Assembly (NCBI GenBank): GCA_001803235.1
Contig: MHBL01000383.1
Location: forward strand, 1 to 52,249
DNA from: Lentisphaerae bacterium RIFOXYA12_64_32
Lineage (GTDB): Bacteria > Verrucomicrobiota > Lentisphaeria > Oligosphaerales > YB12-FULL-65-16
Length of the DNA stretch: 52,249 bases
Direction of reading: 5' to 3'
Positions 15,954 through 24,494 of this stretch are shown here, in pieces (position 1 is the stretch's first letter; each line of letters opens with the position of its first letter). Made by a program: the position numbers and the translations under genes. Below the pieces are notes generated by a model. It searched no databases and was not told the DNA's origin. It saw nothing but the letters and a program-made list of their open reading frames with translations.

Positions 15954-16730
15954 CTACCGCCCCCGGTCGCGCAGCGCGGCAACGATGGCGTCGGCGACCT
16001 GCCGGCCCATGAGTTCGTAGCCGGCTTCGTGGAAGTGGCAGTCCTTCGGGATCTGGATCTCGCCCAACTTCGGCAGCGTCAGCGCGTGCAGGTCGTTGAT
16101 CCGCACGCCGTGCCGCGCCATGAGCGGCGTGGCCAGACCGTTGCTGCGCTCCGAACTGCCCTGCTCGTACAGTTCAGCCCCGGCGCCGATCGGCGTGGTG
16201 GTCGCCCAGATCAGGGAGGCGCCGGTCGAGGCCAGCCGGCCGAGGATGTGCTCAAGCCGGATCAGGTAGTCCGACGCGGGCGTATTCCGGTCGTGAATGC
16301 CGAAGTTGAAGTGAATGACGTCCCAGTTCCGGTCGCCCAGCCACAGATCAAGCTTCTGCATCGCGGTCGCTGTGGGGCCGCAATTCTCCGGGGCCCGGTG
16401 CACGTTGACCTTCCCGGCCAGGACGTGCCGCGTCGGAACGGTGTAGCCACGCGAGATCGAGTCGCCGATGAGCAACACCCGGGGCAGCGCCGGGTCGTCC
16501 TTGACATAATCCCACGCGGTTTCGACGCCCCGGTGCCTGCAGTCGAGGTATCGGGGCAGGTAGAACGGCCCGAGGTTCTCCTCCAGGATCGTCTCCCACG
16601 CCGCCTGCTCCGCAGTCATGCCGGGCTTGTCCAGGAACGGGATCTCGCGCCCGTCCAGCGGCACGGTCTTGGTCTTGAGTTCCTCGCCCGTGCTCGGCTC
16701 GTGATGCGCGTCGGGAATGGAGCAATCCAT
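15954..16730 (-). CDS. SGNH/GDSL-family hydrolase
   Basis: 258 residues. Block I is LLIGDSIS with nucleophile S91; the oxyanion Asn lies in HFNFGIHD (N142); the C-terminal block is KDCHFHEAGYELMG with catalytic H232. Residues 1-60 carry a PFLDKPGMTAEQAAWETIL leader. SGNH enzymes of this group are esterases or sugar deacetylases. No signal peptide is visible, so it may act in the cytoplasm. GGGAGAAGG lies upstream of the ATG; the upstream extension of the frame is repeat DNA. It faces away from any obvious operon partner. Confidence 0.82.
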   Translation of the reverse strand: MDCSIPDAHHEPSTGEELKTKTVPLDGREIPFLDKPGMTAEQAAWETILEENLGPFYLPRYLDCRHRGVETAWDYVKDDPALPRVLLIGDSISRGYTVPTRHVLAGKVNVHRAPENCGPTATAMQKLDLWLGDRNWDVIHFNFGIHDRNTPASDYLIRLEHILGRLASTGASLIWATTTPIGAGAELYEQGSSERSNGLATPLMARHGVRINDLHALTLPKLGEIQIPKDCHFHEAGYELMGRQVADAIVAALRDRGR

Positions 16731-16740
16731 CGCGTAAGTC

Positions 16741-17075
16741 CTTCTCCCAATGCTACTAAAGTTCTCGGCAATGGCGCAATATGGAGTGCGGGGGCAGAGG
16801 TCGCCAGCAGCGGCCGGCGACCCCGCTTTGGCTCGGCGCGGAGCGCCCCGCCGCCCACGGAGACAACCGCTGGCCGACACCACGACGCCAGACACGCAGG
16901 CCACGCGCCGCCCGGCTCCACCGGAAGCCAAAGCGGCGTCGCCGGGCGCTCACTCGCCCTCTGCCGCCGCACTCCACATGCCGCCGTCGATGGCCACGAT
17001 TCGCCGCGATGCCGACGCGTTTGCCAAGTGCGACGGACACGCAGCACCGGAGAACCTCAGTAGCATTGGCCCTTC
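16741..17075. repeat. Large inverted-repeat element
   Basis: The ends CCAATGCTACTAAAGTTCTC (left) and GAGAACCTCAGTAGCATTGG (right) are inverted with two mismatches. Inside, a ~55 bp arm starting TGGAGTGCGGGGGCAGAGG and reaching CCGCTTTGGCT has a rather well conserved inverted partner at ~16928-16982. The whole could fold into one long hairpin. A shorter relative (GGAGTGCGG..GCACTCCAAAGCGG) lies near 11.4 kb. There is no open frame of note. Confidence 0.65.
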
Positions 17076-17167
17076 TCCCCCCCTGCCCTTGTCAAACCCT
17101 GGCCACCGTTGAACACCCGGCGGCACGCGTTTCTGCCTCAGGGACCTGAACACCTGGCCCCGGGTTC

Positions 17168-17193
17168 AGCCCGCGAGGACGCGGGCGCTCCAG
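17168..17193 (+). repeat. RF3 half-site
   Basis: AGCCCGCGAGGACGCGGGCG followed by CTCCAG, identical to one arm of the 25 bp inverted repeat at 21623-21693; a third relative is at 40156. Confidence 0.65.
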
Positions 17194-17244
17194 GGTGCAC
17201 ATTTCCCCACCACCCATCCGCGTCTGTCCCGTGGTTTATCACGC

Positions 17245-17401
17245 GAGGCTCTTGCAGAACCCCGTATTGCGGGATGAGTGTTCAGGTGTCAGGTTTCAGG
17301 TTTCAGGAAGGAACACTCTGATGTTGAATCGGTTGCGCATTCCTGAAACCTGAACACTGACACCTGAAACCTGGCTCTGGCAGTACTTCTGCAAGAGCCT
17401 C
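17245..17401. repeat. Nested inverted-repeat element with TTTCAGG units
   Basis: The outer arms are a perfect 15 bp inverted repeat (GAGGCTCTTGCAGAA at 17245-17259 and its complement at 17387-17401). Inside, GGTGTCAGGTTTCAGGTTTC is mirrored by GAAACCTGAACACTGACACC, both built of 7-8 bp CAGGTTT units. It precedes the 3' end of the pseudopilin gene, so it could also act as its transcription terminator. Confidence 0.65.
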
Positions 17402-17462
17402 ACGCATCAACACCTCCCCACCCACACACCCACACACGTCCTCCCCCCCCCCGCACCGCCGC

Positions 17463-18200
17463 TCACTTGTAGTCGTAGTACTTCAGCGTGCCGTTGGCGA
17501 ACAGGAACTCCCGCATGTTCCGGGTGGCGTGCCCGTCCACCCACACGACCTGCGTCTGCTTGCTGTGGACGGTGGCGACGTTGTAGTAGTACATGGCCCA
17601 GCCCGGGTGCAGGAGAATCCGAGTGTCCCCGTTCCAAAGCAGCGGGTCATACCCCGCGTATTGCCAGTTGTCGCCCATCTCGACCGTTTCGACCGGGTCC
17701 GTGATCTGCTTTAGCTTCCAACCCCAACAGTAGACCGGCGGAGGGCCCGGGGGATCATAGTGGTCATCGTTCAGACGGTAGTTGTAGCCGTACCCGTAGT
17801 GCCCCGCTACCGGAAAGGGACGCTTCTTCGAGCACTGGAGGATATCGATCTTGGACACGCCTTTCGAAGTGTCCACGCCCAGATACGGGTACAGGAACTC
17901 GAACCAGGAATGCTCGACGACGTCCTGCGTCGGCTGGCGCGACCGCCACGGGACCAGATGCTCGTCATTGGCATCCGAGTAGAGCTGGCGCGCCAGTCCG
18001 AGCTGCTTGAGGTTGTTAAGGCACTGCAGCGCATACGCTTTCTCCTTCGCCTCGCTCAGCGCCGGCAGCAACAGTGACGCCAGAATGCCGATGATCGCAA
18101 TGACCACCAGCAGTTCAATGAGCGTAAACGCTTGAGCCCTGGGCTTGTCGAAGGGCTCTGTGAGCGTGAAGTCGCATCGCCGACCCGAGTGTATGCGCAT
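17463..18200 (-). CDS. Type II secretion/pilin-like protein (pseudopilin)
   Basis: 245 residues. The prepilin leader ends before the methylated Phe in AFTLIELLVVIAIIGI (residues 24-39), with Glu+5 present; a helical spine follows (LLLPALSEAKEKAYALQCLN). Near the C-terminus HSKQTQVVWVDGHA fits the H-X9-DG motif of the large PVC pseudopilin families. GGAGGAGG lies upstream of the ATG. These genes are very numerous in PVC genomes and are usually orphans, as here. The product is expected in the inner membrane/periplasm, processed by a prepilin peptidase that is not in the window. Confidence 0.9.
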   Translation of the reverse strand: MRIHSGRRCDFTLTEPFDKPRAQAFTLIELLVVIAIIGILASLLLPALSEAKEKAYALQCLNNLKQLGLARQLYSDANDEHLVPWRSRQPTQDVVEHSWFEFLYPYLGVDTSKGVSKIDILQCSKKRPFPVAGHYGYGYNYRLNDDHYDPPGPPPVYCWGWKLKQITDPVETVEMGDNWQYAGYDPLLWNGDTRILLHPGWAMYYYNVATVHSKQTQVVWVDGHATRNMREFLFANGTLKYYDYK

Positions 18201-18384
18201 AGCTTAGGCCTCCTCCGAAGTTCAACGTTTTCGTCAACATAACAATACCCCACTTCCGCGGCACGGGCAAACTCCGGCCACCGGAAATGGCAATGCGACA
18301 GACACGGGTGGAGGACGAGGCGCCGGCCGTCGTCGACCGCGGAAAGGCTGGTGCCCCGCTGGTTGTCCGGCTTCTTGACGCCAC

Positions 18385-18433
18385 CGACTGCTGTCGACCG
18401 CGACCGGTCGCCATCGAGCGCGATCGACGACGG
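18385..18433. repeat. GACTGC/GATCGACC tract, copy 1
   Basis: Degenerate short repeats of the type CGACTGCNNTCGACCGCGAC. Similar tracts lie at 44789 and 50212, each in a gap between genes. Confidence 0.45.
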
Positions 18434-18502
18434 CTGTGGGCCTGGGCACTTGTTGCGTGCGTTTCCCCCCCGCGACTCCCATAGTTACTCACGGGGCCCA
18501 AT

Positions 18503-18560
18503 AAAGTGGCCGGAGCGGCTCGCTCCGGCGGTTGCGGGACCGAGCCGGTCCCGCCACTTT
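18503..18560. repeat. Three-way-junction-like hairpin cluster
   Basis: An outer 8 bp stem AAAGTGGC/GCCACTTT encloses two perfect hairpins: CCGGAGC-GGCTC-GCTCCGG and GGGACC-GAGCC-GGTCCC. As RNA or single-stranded DNA it would form a cloverleaf-like fold. The AGTGGC/GCCACT ends and GGGACC..GGTCCC recall PAL115 ends, so it may be a shortened relative. It lies between the divergent pseudopilin gene and the 821-residue secreted protein gene. Confidence 0.55.
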
Positions 18561-18599
18561 GCCAGAACGCCCCGGACAGAAGCCAGGAACACCTGCACA

Positions 18600-18635
18600 T
18601 GACCGGCCGGTCCGCCGACCGGGGGGCGCAGACGC
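18600..18635 (+). repeat. RF4 hairpin repeat, copy 2
   Basis: TGACCGGCCGGTCCGCCGAC with a perfect CCGGTC-CGCC-GACCGG stem, followed by a G-run and CGCAGACGC. Confidence 0.65.
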
Positions 18636-18660
18636 AACACACTCGCCCCGGGCATTGGGA

Positions 18661-18689
18661 TTGACCACAGCCGCCGCCGGGTGTACATT
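18661..18689 (+). promoter_or_regulatory. Predicted sigma70-type promoter of the secreted protein gene
   Basis: TTGACC, 17 bases, TACATT, followed by an AT-rich TCTATTATATAC that could serve as an alternative -10. The start codon is about 120 bp downstream. Confidence 0.5.
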
Positions 18690-18810
18690 CTATTATATAC
18701 GGTATGGGCGCTGACATTGTCCTGCCGGTTGCTTCTTGATCTGCACGCTGCTCTTGCGCCGTGGCGTTTCGCCCGCACTACGGTTCGTCCGCACTACGGA
18801 GAGTCCTGAC

Positions 18811-21276
18811 ATGAACAGAAATGTTGTTGCTTTGTGGTTACTGCGTCGCGCGCCGATTCTGGCGTTGGCCTGTCTCTCATTCGCCGCCTCGCGGGGCCTG
18901 GCGGATGACGCGGCGGACATCGACGCGCGATTCCGGGCTGCCATAGCCGCCTGGAATGCGGGGTCCGCGCACTATCCGACTACGGAACCCTACCTGACGA
19001 CGTTCATGACCTTCTTCTCCAACAGCTATCTCGACAACGGCGATACCAAGGCCGACCAGAGAACGAAGACGCCCAACGATTGGGCAGACGCGCAAGGGGC
19101 GCAAATAGACTACAGCACCATTTTCCCCCTGACGGTGACCGGCGACACGGCCACCGGTGTGGTCAACTGGACCACCATGCCGGCGGAAGCCCAATACTTC
19201 CACAAGGAGGGCGGGGTCTGGTATCTGTACGGCAACCAGCGGCAATACGAGGTGAGAGTCGTGACCGTCCGCCTGTCCAATCATGTGCAGGGCCCGAACG
19301 ACATCCTGGTCCAACTCGAGGTCGAGGACCCGCTCAACACCGTTACCGGGGTGGACGTCGAAGGCCAGGGGATAGCCACGTCGATCGCCCTGAACCACTC
19401 CACCGGTGGCGATAGCCCGTCGTGGGTCTCGTGGGGCACTAACGAGCAACAGACCGACAAGAGCCCCAGCTTCCCGAACGCCAGCCGCCCCGCCGTGGGC
19501 ACGCCCTACACGTTCACCATCCACACCACGACCCGGGGCACGCTCGTCTACACGCAACCGATCGCCGGGTATCTTGACACGTTCGTCACCAACCTGTCGC
19601 CCGTCGACGGCGGCGTGGTGACCACGGCCACGCCGACCTTCTCCTGGACCGGCCTGGGCGAAGGCTATACCTACTCCGTGAACTGCAACATGTGGAACAC
19701 GGACGGCACCTACGACACGTCCGTCATCTATGGTGGTGCCGCCTTGGCTCCCGACACGCAATACCAGTACCAGGTCGAAGCGTGGAGCGATGCCATCTCC
19801 AGCGCCTCCCGCGTGACAGCCTACTTCACCTACACGACCAACAACAAGTACATCGCCATGACCGGCGCCGAGCGGCTCTATACCGAAGGTGACGGTGCGG
19901 TCGTTGTCGACTCGGGGCTGGTGCTCACGAACAACTCCGGATTGAATGTCGGCGGCGCAAGCGTGTGGATCTCTGCCAACTATGTCAACGGCCAGGACGT
20001 GCTCGGGTTCAACAACCAGAACGGTATCACCGGCAGCTTCAGCAGCAGCACCGGCACTCTGACCCTGACCGGGACCGCCTCCACAGCCGCGTACGAGACG
20101 GCGCTGCGCTCGGTGACCTTCAACACGGGCGACAATCCCCTGTCGCTGACCCGGTTCGTGGCGTTTCAGTTCAAGAACACGTCAGATGCGCAGAGCGCCG
20201 TGGGGTGGCGGCTGATCCAAGTCACGCCGGTCAACGATGCCCCGACGTTGACCACGATCGCCGACCTGGCCGGCGCGCTGCAGGACACCGATCTGACCAT
20301 CACGTATGAAACGCTGTTCGCCGCCTCGAACGCCGCGGACCCGGAAGACCAGGCGATCAGCTTCCGCATCGAAGCCGTGAGCACGGGTACGCTCAAGAAG
20401 GGCGGCTCGGCGGTGACGCCCGGCAGCACGCTGCTGTCATCCGGGGAGGAACTCGTCTGGCGTCCGGCGTCCGGCGCCACGGGACTGCTGAACGCGTTCA
20501 CCGTCAAGGCCTGGGACGGGCAGGCCGCATCAACCACGGCCCGGCAGGTGAAGGTCAATGTCGCCGTACCGGCGGAGATCGAGGTCAAGCAGGGCCTCAC
20601 CACTCTCGTCGACGGCTCGACCACGCCAGTCTCGTTCGGCACTACGGTCCAGTTCGGGTCCGCTGCCGTGGAACTGACCTTCACCATCAACAACCTCGGC
20701 ACCGGAACACTGACGGTCGGCAACGTCACTCTGGAGAACCATCAAGGTTTCGCCGTCAGCGCACAACCCGCCGGCAGCGTGGGTCCGAGCAGTTCGACGA
20801 CGTTCAAGCTGCAGATGCTGACTGGCGCGCTGGGAAACATGGCCGCGGATGTGAGCCTCACCAATAACGATTCGGATGAGAACCCCTTCAATTTCAAGGT
20901 GAGCGGGACCATCGTCGGCTCGGGGGACGGCGATTTCAACGGCTTGGACGATGCTTGGGAAAACCTGTACTTCGGCGGTACCGGGGTTGACCCGAATGCG
21001 GACCCGGACGGGGACGGCTGGAACAATCTGCAGGAGTTCCAGCGCGGAACGAACCCGACCGTCTACATTCTGCCGCTCATGCAAGGTTGGAACCTCATCG
21101 CGCTGGCACGCGTCCCGCTGAACCGCTCCGTCGACACGGTCCTGGGAAGCTACATCCGGGGCCCTGCCTGGGTCTGGCAGAATGGCGGCTTCGTGAAGGC
21201 CACGGAACTGGAACCGCTGCGCGGCTACTGGGTCTACGCCCCCGCGGACGTCGATGTGCCGATCGACCTGCCGTAG
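18811..21276 (+). CDS. Large secreted beta-domain protein
   Basis: 821 residues. A signal peptide spans 1-~31 (LALACLSFAASRGLADD). Region ~60-190 is like a small stress or SnoaL-like domain (AEAQYFHKEGGVWYLYGNQ). Later parts are Ig-like or fibronectin-like sections (~250-340), a cadherin-like stretch (~345-450, TPVNDAPTLTTIADLAG following), and a choice-of-anchor/DUF1573-like domain (~590-700, EIEVKQGLTTLVDG). A Ca-binding DGD-type motif (DGDFNGLDDAWE..DPDGDGWNNLQEF) follows at ~708-745. The last 65 residues (MQGWNLIALARVPL..RGYWVYAP) resemble a C-terminal module of PVC secreted proteins. It is probably exported and surface-attached. GGAGAG lies upstream of the ATG. Confidence 0.82.
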   Translation: MNRNVVALWLLRRAPILALACLSFAASRGLADDAADIDARFRAAIAAWNAGSAHYPTTEPYLTTFMTFFSNSYLDNGDTKADQRTKTPNDWADAQGAQIDYSTIFPLTVTGDTATGVVNWTTMPAEAQYFHKEGGVWYLYGNQRQYEVRVVTVRLSNHVQGPNDILVQLEVEDPLNTVTGVDVEGQGIATSIALNHSTGGDSPSWVSWGTNEQQTDKSPSFPNASRPAVGTPYTFTIHTTTRGTLVYTQPIAGYLDTFVTNLSPVDGGVVTTATPTFSWTGLGEGYTYSVNCNMWNTDGTYDTSVIYGGAALAPDTQYQYQVEAWSDAISSASRVTAYFTYTTNNKYIAMTGAERLYTEGDGAVVVDSGLVLTNNSGLNVGGASVWISANYVNGQDVLGFNNQNGITGSFSSSTGTLTLTGTASTAAYETALRSVTFNTGDNPLSLTRFVAFQFKNTSDAQSAVGWRLIQVTPVNDAPTLTTIADLAGALQDTDLTITYETLFAASNAADPEDQAISFRIEAVSTGTLKKGGSAVTPGSTLLSSGEELVWRPASGATGLLNAFTVKAWDGQAASTTARQVKVNVAVPAEIEVKQGLTTLVDGSTTPVSFGTTVQFGSAAVELTFTINNLGTGTLTVGNVTLENHQGFAVSAQPAGSVGPSSSTTFKLQMLTGALGNMAADVSLTNNDSDENPFNFKVSGTIVGSGDGDFNGLDDAWENLYFGGTGVDPNADPDGDGWNNLQEFQRGTNPTVYILPLMQGWNLIALARVPLNRSVDTVLGSYIRGPAWVWQNGGFVKATELEPLRGYWVYAPADVDVPIDLP

Positions 21277-21622
21277 GAACGCACGGCCCCACGCGGCAAC
21301 GCGACCGTCAAGGCGGACGTAACTCCGAAGCCGAGGAAGGGACGGGGCTTGCGCCCAAAGTCCGCCACCTCCGCCCGCATACCTGCCAAGCTGACGACGA
21401 CGGTGTGTGCCCGTGCCGCAGCAGGACGACGCTCCGACAACGTAGAGCAAGACTCCCGCCTTGTTGTCTCGACCTTGATCCGCGCATGAACCTGGGCCGG
21501 CGCGGAGGACAGCAAGGCAGGAGCCTTGCTCCACTTCCCCAAAGCGTCGATCCACTCGCTGAAGCGTCGCTGCAACTTCCGCCTGAAAGGGTCTGTCGAT
21601 TTAACCGATGCGGCACCAAGAC
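21277..21622. other. Gene-free spacer after the secreted protein gene
   Basis: About 345 bp before the RF3 inverted repeat, with no open frame of protein-like composition on either strand and no clear terminator hairpin. Confidence 0.4.
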
Positions 21623-21693
21623 AGCCCGCGAGGACGCGGGCGCTCCAGTTCGGATGCCGCACGAAACGTGGAGCGCCCGCGTCCTCGCGGGCT
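21623..21693. repeat. RF3 perfect 25 bp inverted repeat
   Basis: Left arm AGCCCGCGAGGACGCGGGCG+CTCCA (21623-21647) and its exact complement at 21669-21693, separated by 21 bp. Each arm also contains its own short CCCGCG..CGCGGG palindrome. Half-sites occur at 17168 and 40156. Confidence 0.8.
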
Positions 21694-21725
21694 CCGGAAG
21701 CGTCGTTGCCAGTTTCACCTTGGTA

Positions 21726-21759
21726 TGACCGTGCGGTCCACCGCCCGGGGGGCGCTGCC
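21726..21759 (+). repeat. RF4 hairpin repeat, copy 3
   Basis: TGACCGTGCGGTCCACCGCC variant, ending GGGGGGCGCTGCCG; it lies between RF3 and the sugar-kinase gene. Confidence 0.55.
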
Positions 21760-21910
21760 GCATTACGACGATTCCCTCGCGCACACTGGAAGAGAACGCG
21801 TCCAGCGGCTAAACTTCGCATGGCCAGAGGCGCCATGGCACAGATCGGCCGGCAAGGCCGACACTGCAAATCGGATAGCCGTACGGATACAAAGAAGGAG
21901 TTCGGACAAC

Positions 21911-23008
21911 ATGAAGCGTCGAGTCGTCGCGTTCGGTGAGATCATGGGGCGGTTGGGGCCGGCGAACCTGAAGCGGTGGGCGCAGGTGCTGCCAGGCACG
22001 GTCGAGTTCACATTTGGCGGCGGCGAGGCGAACGTCGCCGTGTCGTTGGCCATTCTCGGTATGGACTCGGCCTTCGTCACCGCGCTGCCAAAGAACCCGA
22101 TGGCCGACGCATGCGTGAACGCCTTGCGCGCTGTCGGAGTGGACACGTCCATGATCCTGCGCACCGACGCGGGGCGGCTCGGGCTGTACTTCCTCGAGAC
22201 CGGCGCGAACCAGCTCCCCAGCAATGTCGTCTACGACCGCGCCGGGTCGTCGATCAGCGTCGCCCCGGCCAGCGCTTACGACTGGCCCAAGGTCTTTGCC
22301 CAGGCCGGATGGTTCCACACCACCGGCATCACGCCGGCGATCAGTGCGGCCACGGCGGAAGCCGCACTCGATGCCGTCAAGGCTGCGAAGCAGGCCGGTG
22401 TGACAGTGTCCTGCGACCTGAACTTCCGCAAGAAGCTCTGGGGCTGGCGTCAGGGCGTGAAGCCGCGCGAACTCGCCGAGACCACCATGCGCCAGCTCCT
22501 GCCGTTCATCGACCTGGTGATCGCCAACGAAGAGGACGCCGAGCAGATACTGGGGATCAAGGCGGCAGGTACTGACGTCGAGGCGGGCCAGCTCAACGTG
22601 GCCGCGTACGAGGACGTGGCGCGCCAGATCGTGAAGCAGTTCCCGAACGTCAACCGGGTCGCCATCACGCTGCGCGAGAGCATCTCGGCGAGCCATAACA
22701 ACTGGGGCGGCATGCTCTACGACGTGGCGGCGGGCAAAGCGTTCCTGGCTCCCCTCAACCGCGACGGCAAGTACGCACCGTACGAGATCCGCAACATCGT
22801 CGACCGCGTCGGCGGCGGCGATTCGTTCGCCGGCGGACTGATCTTCGGACTGATGACCGACGGGCTCAGCGATCCCGCCACGGCCATCCGTTTCGCGGTC
22901 GCCGCATCGTGCCTGAAGCACTCCATCCCGGGCGACTTCAATTTCGTGTCGCGCAAGGAAGTCGAGGCGCTCATGGGCGGCTCTGCCTCCGGCCGCGTCA
23001 ACCGGTAG
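21911..23008 (+). CDS. kdgK: PfkB-family sugar kinase, probably 2-dehydro-3-deoxygluconokinase
   Basis: 365 residues. Substrate loop FTFGGGEANVAVSLAILGM (~34-55), DLNFRKKLW (~180-188), IANEEDAEQILG and the C-terminal signature DRVGGGDSFAGG with catalytic base D304. The GGEANVA and DLNFRKKLW pattern is typical of KDG kinases, which convert 2-keto-3-deoxygluconate and ATP to KDPG in uronate/pectin-type sugar use. AAGGAG lies ten bases before the ATG. It is alone in its transcription unit as far as seen. Another deoxy-sugar or ribokinase-type substrate is possible. Confidence 0.85.
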   Translation: MKRRVVAFGEIMGRLGPANLKRWAQVLPGTVEFTFGGGEANVAVSLAILGMDSAFVTALPKNPMADACVNALRAVGVDTSMILRTDAGRLGLYFLETGANQLPSNVVYDRAGSSISVAPASAYDWPKVFAQAGWFHTTGITPAISAATAEAALDAVKAAKQAGVTVSCDLNFRKKLWGWRQGVKPRELAETTMRQLLPFIDLVIANEEDAEQILGIKAAGTDVEAGQLNVAAYEDVARQIVKQFPNVNRVAITLRESISASHNNWGGMLYDVAAGKAFLAPLNRDGKYAPYEIRNIVDRVGGGDSFAGGLIFGLMTDGLSDPATAIRFAVAASCLKHSIPGDFNFVSRKEVEALMGGSASGRVNR

Positions 23009-23203
23009 GCGGCCCCGCAATCCGTTACATACCGACTCGCGTGGTACCCCACGACTCCAGACTCGCGTCTTCTGGTTGTCTTTGTGGTTGAGTTCGGATG
23101 GCAAGGCGGGACTTCTGTTGCGCGTCGATCTGATGGACGTGCAGCGGTTCGAAAAGGACTTCCCACCAACGGAAAATCGAATCTACCGCGCCTCCATTGA
23201 CTT

Positions 23204-23530
23204 GATATCGCGGACTTCACGTCGAGGTCGGACGGGGCGGTCACAGGCGACACGGGCGGCGGGACATGCAAGGGCGTCCAACTCCTCCAGGTCTACGCGG
23301 CACAGCTCGGTGTCGCCTTGACGTTGCAGGGCGAAGGCAAGCTCCTGGACGCGGCGGAGAAGTGGAAGGCGCTCCTCGAACAGTCGCAGGGGCAGCAGGC
23401 CCGGATGTCATTCAGAACGCCTTGGTACGCCATGGTCGTCTCCGGTGGTGCGAGAATGGGGAGAAGGGAAATCCGTCTGCTGGGCGCTTATCGGTTGGTT
23501 CACCGGCGCCATCGCGACTCCGTCCAGTAG
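23204..23530 (+). pseudogene. Possible gene remnant with TPR-like helix
   Basis: An open frame without a good start reads GVQLLQVYAAQLGVALTLQG, KLLDAAEKWKALLEQSQGQQ, which is protein-like, then turns to low-quality translation. A different frame just upstream reads VDLMDVQRFEKDFPPTENRI. This looks like a decayed, frameshifted gene, but I cannot name the parent. The interval 23009-23585 holds nothing else. Confidence 0.3.
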
Positions 23531-23585
23531 ATCTTCGTCTCCCATCTTTGCCTTCCGTCTTTGCCTTCCGTCACCGTCTGTCAAA

Positions 23586-24389
23586 TCACGAGTATTTCTC
23601 AATGAACCCGCGGATGAACTCGGCCTGCGGCGGGTGCATGTCGATCAGGCACCCGGCGAGGATGTTGTAACCCGTGATCTTGCCACGCTCCAAGAGCCGG
23701 AGCATGGTCTCGTACTGCGCCTGCATGAGTTCCAGCGGCACCCCGGCCTTGGCGGGATAGTCGCGGATGTAACTGCCAATGATGATCTCCTTGCCGGGAA
23801 AGACCTCGGCGCAGCGCGCCACGTGTTCTTCCAGCCGCGGCAGGTCCTGGAACTTCCAGACCCACAGGTTGACGATGTCCATGTACGGCAGGAAGGGCTG
23901 CCACTGGTCCAGGTGCAGTTCGTGGGTGTACACCACCAGCCAGAGCTTGAGGCGGGGGTTGGCGCTGTGCAGCGCCGCCCGGATCTGCTGCGGGCGGCCC
24001 GCGTTGTAGGCGTCGTAGTTGAAGATGCCGCTGGTGTCGTCAATGATCGCGGCGCTGACGTTGGGGAAGTCCAGCGACACCCGGCTCAGGTTCGCGGCTT
24101 CCTCGCGCACGGTCTCCGGATTGCTATCGCGCCAGTTCGCGTAGCCCCAGCCGTGCTTGCCCTGCACCGGCTCGATCTCGACCCATTTCCACTTCGAAAT
24201 TTCCGGGACCACTTCGCCCAAGTGCTTAAGCTTGCTCAGGTTGACGTGGTTGTTGCGGTGGAACATGAAGTTGACACGGTCGAGCCCGAAATACGCGGCG
24301 CCCTCGCCAACCCCGTAGATCGACGGCTCCAGCCCCGGGTCGAACCCGTGCCCTTCCCAAACCCAGCCTGCGTCGCGGAATGTCGTCAT
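23586..24389 (-). CDS. TIM-barrel-like protein of unknown function
   Basis: 267 residues. It has alternating hydrophobic strands and helices with conserved-looking polar strand ends (AAIIDDTSG, LWLVVYTHEL, DIVNLWVWKF, EIIIGSYIRDYP, GYNILAGCLIDM), which fits a (beta/alpha)8 barrel such as a glycoside-hydrolase-like or amidohydrolase-like fold. There is no signal peptide, so it is probably cytoplasmic. GGAGGT precedes the ATG. It is the second gene of an operon with the URO-D family gene 105 bp upstream, under the operator-bearing promoter near 25.67 kb. The substrate is unknown; the regulator type suggests a carbohydrate or methylated compound. Confidence 0.75.
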   Translation of the reverse strand: MTTFRDAGWVWEGHGFDPGLEPSIYGVGEGAAYFGLDRVNFMFHRNNHVNLSKLKHLGEVVPEISKWKWVEIEPVQGKHGWGYANWRDSNPETVREEAANLSRVSLDFPNVSAAIIDDTSGIFNYDAYNAGRPQQIRAALHSANPRLKLWLVVYTHELHLDQWQPFLPYMDIVNLWVWKFQDLPRLEEHVARCAEVFPGKEIIIGSYIRDYPAKAGVPLELMQAQYETMLRLLERGKITGYNILAGCLIDMHPPQAEFIRGFIEKYS

Positions 24390-24494
24390 GTCGCACCTCC
24401 AGCTCTGCTCCTACGCTGCATGCAAGACCATAAGGTGTACATATCCGTTCGCCATTACTCCTATGGCCCCCAATTCAGCCCGAAACGTTACGGG

